DNA of 11,592 nucleotides from Novosphingobium sp. (GTDB taxonomy: Bacteria > Pseudomonadota > Alphaproteobacteria > Sphingomonadales > Sphingomonadaceae): contig JAQVEQ010000013.1 in the NCBI GenBank assembly GCA_028697875.1, positions 1-11,592 on the forward strand, read 5' to 3'. Made by a program: the position numbers and the translations under genes. Each line of letters starts with the position of its first letter. Position 1 is the stretch's first letter. Below are positions 8,047 to 11,592 of the stretch, piece by piece. The notes beneath the pieces are model-generated. The model made no database searches, was not told the DNA's origin, and was given only the letters and a program-made list of their open reading frames with translations.

Positions 8047-8089
8047 TTAAACCCCCGGGAGACTGGGTACGTTCAATGCCCAGCCTCCC
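8047..8089 (-). terminator. Intrinsic terminator of the cold-shock gene
   Basis: Read on the minus strand, GGGAGGCTGGG (8089-8079) pairs with CCCAGTCTCCC (8067-8057) over 11 bp with one wobble pair. It is followed by GGGGG and TTTAATT. The position, 15 bp after the csp stop, fits a terminator with a modest T tract. It separates csp from the three-gene operon that starts at 8026. Confidence 0.7.
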
Positions 8090-8104
8090 TTCAGGGGAAC
8101 TGGA

Positions 8105-8311
8105 TCAGGCGTTGGCCAGGTTGATAGCCGATTCCTTGCCATTCTTGCCGGTCTCGACATCATAGGAAAGGCGCTGATCGACATTCAGGGTGTGCATTCC
8201 AGCAGCTTGCACCGCCGAAATGTGGACAAAACTGTCCTTGCCGCCGTCTTCGGGCTGGATGAAGCCATAACCTTTGTCGGTGTTGAAGAATTTGACTTTG
8301 CCGATAGGCAT
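8105..8311 (-). CDS. Cold-shock-domain protein (CspA family)
   Basis: 68 residues, the usual length of a single cold-shock domain. RNP1 is KGYGFIQ (13-19) and RNP2 is SFVHIS (27-32), with aromatic residues F8, F9, Y15, F17, F28 and H30 on the nucleic-acid-binding face. These proteins bind single-stranded RNA and DNA in the cytoplasm and melt mRNA secondary structure at low temperature or under other stress. AAGGAAC lies just upstream of the ATG. The 388 bp upstream hold no gene and may include a long 5' leader, as is common for cold-shock genes. The gene is followed by its own terminator. Which paralogue (cspA, cspD and so on) this is cannot be decided. Confidence 0.96.
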   Translation of the reverse strand: MPIGKVKFFNTDKGYGFIQPEDGGKDSFVHISAVQAAGMHTLNVDQRLSYDVETGKNGKESAINLANA

Positions 8312-8699
8312 GAGTTGTTCCTTTCAAGAAACGATTATTGCCCCGCCGCGACATGCGGATGGGTCGTGCGTTTGGTCGTCAGATGAAAGGAAGTCGCCGT
8401 CTGGCTTGCGCAGTACCCAGCGAAGGGTGAAGCGTTCGTCGTTCGCCGATGTCCGTCGCAAGTTTCGACGTCAGCAGATGTCTGATATCACAATTTCGTC
8501 AAAACCCCTAATTGCGCCACAAGTCCGCCGTTGGGTGCATCAAGATCCGCCAACGATGGCCGAGGCAGGCTGCGAAGCCAACTCCGCGCCCGAATCTGTG
8601 ACGAGACGCAAGGCGGTCCCCCACTCACCCCCTGTTCAACCCTTGCCGCTTAGGGCACACCTCCTACATCGTAATCCGGCCGCATGAACAGGAGAGCCC
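8312..8699. other. Divergent gene-free region between csp and the M3 peptidase
   Basis: No gene is supported on either strand. Promoters for both divergent genes should lie here. On the minus strand TTGACG (8502-8497) could be a -35 element for csp, but no good -10 box follows. On the plus strand TTGCCG (8643-8648) and TACATC (8665-8670) with a 16 bp spacer are a weak candidate for the peptidase gene. A short inverted repeat CGTCG-N7-CGACG lies near 8454-8470. Confidence 0.4.
8689..8693 (+). promoter_or_regulatory. Shine-Dalgarno sequence that favours a TTG start
   Basis: AGGAG lies six bases before TTG at 8700, the best spacing for the peptidase gene. The alternative GTG at 8706 would be twelve bases away. 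Confidence 0.6.
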
Positions 8700-10895
8700 T
8701 TGCCCGTGTCGTTCCGTCACCTGCTGCTTGCCGCCACGTCCGCTTTCAGCTTCGCGAGTTTTCCCACCATGACCCTTGCCGCCGATCCGGCCGCGCCCGA
8801 TGTTCCTGCCGGCGAGCCCGCCGCCAAGCCCGCGGCCAAAGCCGATGCAGGGGCGGTGTTCGCCCATGAATCCGCGCTGCCGTTCCACGCGCCGGACTTC
8901 GCGCATATCACCGATGCCGACTACCAGCCGGCGATCGAGGCGGGCATGGCCGCGCAGCAGGCGGAAGTCGCGGCGATTGCCGACAATCCCGAACCGCCCA
9001 CGTTCGACAACACCCTGGCCGCGCTGGAACGGTCGGGGCAGGAACTGAACCGCGCGCTGGCGGCGTTCTATGCGGTGGTAGGCGCGAATACGAACGACAC
9101 GCTGGACGCGGTCGAGAAGGCGGTTTCGCCCAGGCTCGCCGCCCATGCCGACGCAATCTACCTCAACCCGAAGCTCTTCGCGCGGATCAAGGCGCTCTAC
9201 GCCATGCGCGCCGCCCTGCCCGCGCACAGCGAGGAAGCGCGCCTGCTGGACGTGACTTACGAGCATTTCGTCAATGCCGGGGCCGAACTGGGGGCACAGG
9301 ACAAGGAAACGCTCAAGTCCCTGAACGAGCAGCTTTCCACGCTCGGCACCGAATTCTCGCAGAAGCTGACCGAGGCGACCAAGCAGGCCGCGCTGGTGGC
9401 GGATACGCGCGAGGAACTGGCCGGGCTGTCCGACGCGGAAATCGATGCTGCGGCCAAGGAGGCGAAGGAACGCGGGCTGGAGGGCAAGTACGTCCTCACT
9501 CTCATCAACACGACCCAGCAGCCGCAGCTCGCCAGCCTGACCAACCGCGAAACGCGCCGCCGCCTCTACGAGGCGAGCGTGACGCGCACGTCGCGCGGGG
9601 ATGCCGGCGATACGCGGGCGATCATTGCGAAAATGGCGGAACTGCGGGCGCAGAAGGCCACGCTGCTCGGCTATCCGGACTATGCCAGCTTCGCCATGTA
9701 CGATCGCATGGTGAAGAACCCGGCCGATGCGCTGGACTTCATGGGCAAGCTCGTCACCCCGCTGGCCGACAAGCAGCTGGCCGAAGCGGGCGAGCTGGAC
9801 GCGGCGATCGCTGCCGATGGCGGCGATTTCACCGTCCGCCCGTGGGACTGGGACTATTACGCGGAGAAAGTCCGCAAGGCGAAGTACGACCTCGACGAGA
9901 GCACGGTGAAGCCGTACTTCGAAATGACCCGGGTGCTGGAAGACGGCGTATTCTATGCCGCCAACGTGATGTACGGGCTGACCTTCAAGAAGCGCACCGA
10001 CATCCCGGTCTACCAGCCGGACGTGACGACCTATACCGTCTACGACAAGGACGGATCGGAACTGGGCCTGTTCTATTTCGATCCCTTCGCCCGGCCCAAC
10101 AAGCAGGGCGGCGCGTGGATGGGTAATTTCGTCGAACAGTCGCGCCTGATGGGCACCAGGCCGGTGGTCTACAACGTGCTCAACATCCCCAAGGCCGCCG
10201 AAGGGGAGCCGCAACTGGTGAGCTGGGACAACGTGGTGACGATGTTCCACGAATTCGGCCACGCGCTGCACGGGCTGTTCGCGGACCAGGAATACCCGTC
10301 CGTCTCGGGCACCAACACGGCGCGCGACTTCGTGGAGTTTCCCAGCCAGTTCAACGAGAATTTCGCCAGCCAGCCGTCGATCCTGTCGCACTATGCGAAA
10401 CACTACCAGACGGGCGAAACGATCCCCGATGCGCTGATGGAAAAGATCGACCGGGCGAGCAAGTTCAACCAGGGCTATGCCCTGGGCGAAGTGGTGGCCG
10501 CCGCGCTGCTCGACATGAAGTGGCACGCGCTCAAGGCCGGGCAGACGGTGCCCGATGCCGACACCTTCGAAAAGGCCGCGCTGGACAGCCTGGCGCTGCG
10601 CGTGAATCTCGTCCCGCCACGCTACTACAGCACCTATTTCCGCCACATCTGGGACAACGGCTATGCCGCGGGCTATTATTCGTACCTGTGGACCGAAATG
10701 ATCGCGCACGACGCCTTCGCCTACCTGATGGCGCATGGCGGGCTGACGCGGGAAGCGGGCGACACGTTCCGTGCCGGGATCCTCAGCCGCGGCAACACGA
10801 TGGACTACGCCGAAATGTACCGCGCCTATGCCGGGCGCGACCCGCAGATCGACGCCATGGTGGAAGCGCGGGGGCTGGGATCGGACGGCGAGTAG
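8700..10895 (+). CDS. Secreted M3-family zinc metallopeptidase (dipeptidyl carboxypeptidase type)
   Basis: 731 residues, close to the usual size of Dcp/oligopeptidase A with an added export signal. Residues 1-27 are a signal peptide (RHLLLAATSAFSF core, TLA before Ala28), followed by an Ala/Pro/Lys-rich linker to about residue 52, so the enzyme probably works in the periplasm. The zinc site is HEFGH (517-521), with the third ligand Glu546 in ARDFVEFPSQF, as in M3 thimet-type peptidases. The substrate-binding segment RHIWDNGYAAGYYSYLW (about 648-664) includes His649 and Tyr655-Tyr662. Enzymes of this group release dipeptides from peptide C-termini or cleave short oligopeptides. The start is TTG at 8700, or GTG at 8706. 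It ends 6 bp from the convergent ABC ATPase gene. The Dcp-like subfamily is favoured by overall order and length, but a substrate cannot be assigned. Confidence 0.95.
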   Translation: MPVSFRHLLLAATSAFSFASFPTMTLAADPAAPDVPAGEPAAKPAAKADAGAVFAHESALPFHAPDFAHITDADYQPAIEAGMAAQQAEVAAIADNPEPPTFDNTLAALERSGQELNRALAAFYAVVGANTNDTLDAVEKAVSPRLAAHADAIYLNPKLFARIKALYAMRAALPAHSEEARLLDVTYEHFVNAGAELGAQDKETLKSLNEQLSTLGTEFSQKLTEATKQAALVADTREELAGLSDAEIDAAAKEAKERGLEGKYVLTLINTTQQPQLASLTNRETRRRLYEASVTRTSRGDAGDTRAIIAKMAELRAQKATLLGYPDYASFAMYDRMVKNPADALDFMGKLVTPLADKQLAEAGELDAAIAADGGDFTVRPWDWDYYAEKVRKAKYDLDESTVKPYFEMTRVLEDGVFYAANVMYGLTFKKRTDIPVYQPDVTTYTVYDKDGSELGLFYFDPFARPNKQGGAWMGNFVEQSRLMGTRPVVYNVLNIPKAAEGEPQLVSWDNVVTMFHEFGHALHGLFADQEYPSVSGTNTARDFVEFPSQFNENFASQPSILSHYAKHYQTGETIPDALMEKIDRASKFNQGYALGEVVAAALLDMKWHALKAGQTVPDADTFEKAALDSLALRVNLVPPRYYSTYFRHIWDNGYAAGYYSYLWTEMIAHDAFAYLMAHGGLTREAGDTFRAGILSRGNTMDYAEMYRAYAGRDPQIDAMVEARGLGSDGE

Positions 10896-10901
10896 GCCGG
10901 G

Positions 10902-11592
10902 CTACCCCGCCGCCAGAGCACGGGCGCCGGGCTGGCCCAGCCAGCGCGCCTCCACGCCCCAGACCTGGCGAATGACCGCTTCGGACAGCGCCTCTTGCGG
11001 AGGGCCGTCGGCCGCCAGCCGCCCCTTGTCGAGCACCAGCACCCGGTCCGCCCGGTTCATCGCCAGCGCGAGGTCGTGGAGCACCAGCACCACCCCCGCC
11101 CCGGCCCGCGCGGCATCCGCCAGCCGGGCCATGAGGCCGATCTGGTGCGCCAGGTCGAGCGCGGCGAGCGGTTCGTCGGCAAGGATCCAGCGCGGTTCCC
11201 CCGCCAGCACGCGGGCCAGCAGCGCGCGCGCCCTTTCCCCGCCGGACAGCTGCGACACCGGGCGCGCGGCCAGCGCATCGAGGCCGAGCGCGGACAAGGC
11301 CGCCGCCACGGCCCGCACGCCGCCCCCCTGCCCGTCCCCGTGCGGCAGGCGCCCCAGCGCGACGAGGCTGGCGACCGACAGGTCCCACGCGACTTCGCCC
11401 GCCTGCGGCAGGTAACCGATGGCCCGCGCCCGTTCGCGCGGGGTCAGGCCGGACAGCGCCGCCCCGTCGAGCATCGCCATGCCGCTATCGGGCGCGACCA
11501 GCCCGGCCAGCACCCCCAGCAAGGTCGACTTGCCCGCGCCGTTGGGCCCGCAGATCGCCGTCACCTTGCCCGGTTCCAGCGCGGCGGACAGG
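10902..11592 (-). CDS. ABC importer ATPase, iron-siderophore/heme/cobalamin type (5' end cut)
   Basis: The 230 visible codons end at the TAG at 10904-10902. The frame stays open to the window edge, with LSAALEPGK ahead of an in-frame GTG at 11564, so the true start lies outside and the GTG is not the start. Counting from that GTG: Walker A GPNGAGKST (6-14), Q-loop YLPQ (Q54), signature LSGGE (106-110), Walker B WILADEP (116-122), D-loop AALD and H-loop His143. The compact size and the TPRERARAIGYLPQ and VLHDLALAMNRADRVLVLDK segments place it with the FecE/FhuC/HmuV/BtuD group, which power inner-membrane uptake of chelated iron, heme or vitamin B12. Permease and binding-protein genes would be expected upstream (to the right). 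The substrate cannot be decided. It is convergent with the M3 peptidase, 6 bp apart. Confidence 0.93.
   Translation of the reverse strand, partial: LSAALEPGKVTAICGPNGAGKSTLLGVLAGLVAPDSGMAMLDGAALSGLTPRERARAIGYLPQAGEVAWDLSVASLVALGRLPHGDGQGGGVRAVAAALSALGLDALAARPVSQLSGGERARALLARVLAGEPRWILADEPLAALDLAHQIGLMARLADAARAGAGVVLVLHDLALAMNRADRVLVLDKGRLAADGPPQEALSEAVIRQVWGVEARWLGQPGARALAAG

Noticed and set aside
8664..10736. A 690-codon open frame on the minus strand, antisense to the M3 peptidase
   Set aside because: Same artefact: composition typical of a shadow frame, no domain, and the plus strand encodes an intact zinc peptidase.

Overview
The window looks like chromosomal DNA of an alphaproteobacterium, most likely of the order Sphingomonadales. 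The core genes are GC-rich (about 65%), there is an alphaproteobacterial LexA box (GTTC-N7-GTTC) in front of uvrA, the UvrA zinc-finger region reads CPVS where E. coli has CxxC, and several very small genes resemble families I recall mainly from sphingomonads. The genus cannot be set from the sequence.

Layout. (1) 1-652, minus strand: the N-terminal 217 codons of a low-complexity protein that runs off the left edge, with an excellent Shine-Dalgarno sequence and palindromic DNA inside the coding region. (2) 845-1375, plus: an isolated membrane protein of unknown function in a segment of lower GC (about 53%), followed by about 270 bp without a gene that holds an orphan promoter-like and operator-like sequence. 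(3) 1649-4555, minus: complete uvrA. The divergent region contains a perfect SOS box and leads to a small exported coiled-coil protein (4780-5139, plus).

(4) 5288-8311: an accessory block of small genes. On the plus strand are a 66-aa protein, an overlapping MbcA/ParS/Xre-type (DUF2384-like) protein, a 48-aa protein and a strong intrinsic terminator. These are followed by a 69-aa protein, a second-type translation initiation factor IF-1 with a basic tail, and a DUF5710 protein. On the minus strand is a cold-shock protein with its own terminator, then a tight three-gene operon of tiny proteins. The middle gene of that operon (58 aa) is a paralogue of the 66-aa protein on the plus strand. The block mixes two OB-fold RNA-binding proteins with unknown small proteins, so a stress or translation-adaptation role is a reasonable inference, but it is not shown.

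(5) 8700-10895, plus: a secreted M3-family zinc metallopeptidase (dipeptidyl carboxypeptidase type), convergent after 6 bp with (6) 10902-11592, minus: the ATPase of an iron-siderophore/heme/cobalamin-type ABC importer, cut by the right edge.

No tRNA, rRNA, CRISPR array, insertion sequence or integrase was seen. The main points for a second look are the SOS box, the paralogous small-protein modules in opposite orientation, the extra IF-1, and the DUF2384-type protein without an adjacent RES toxin.
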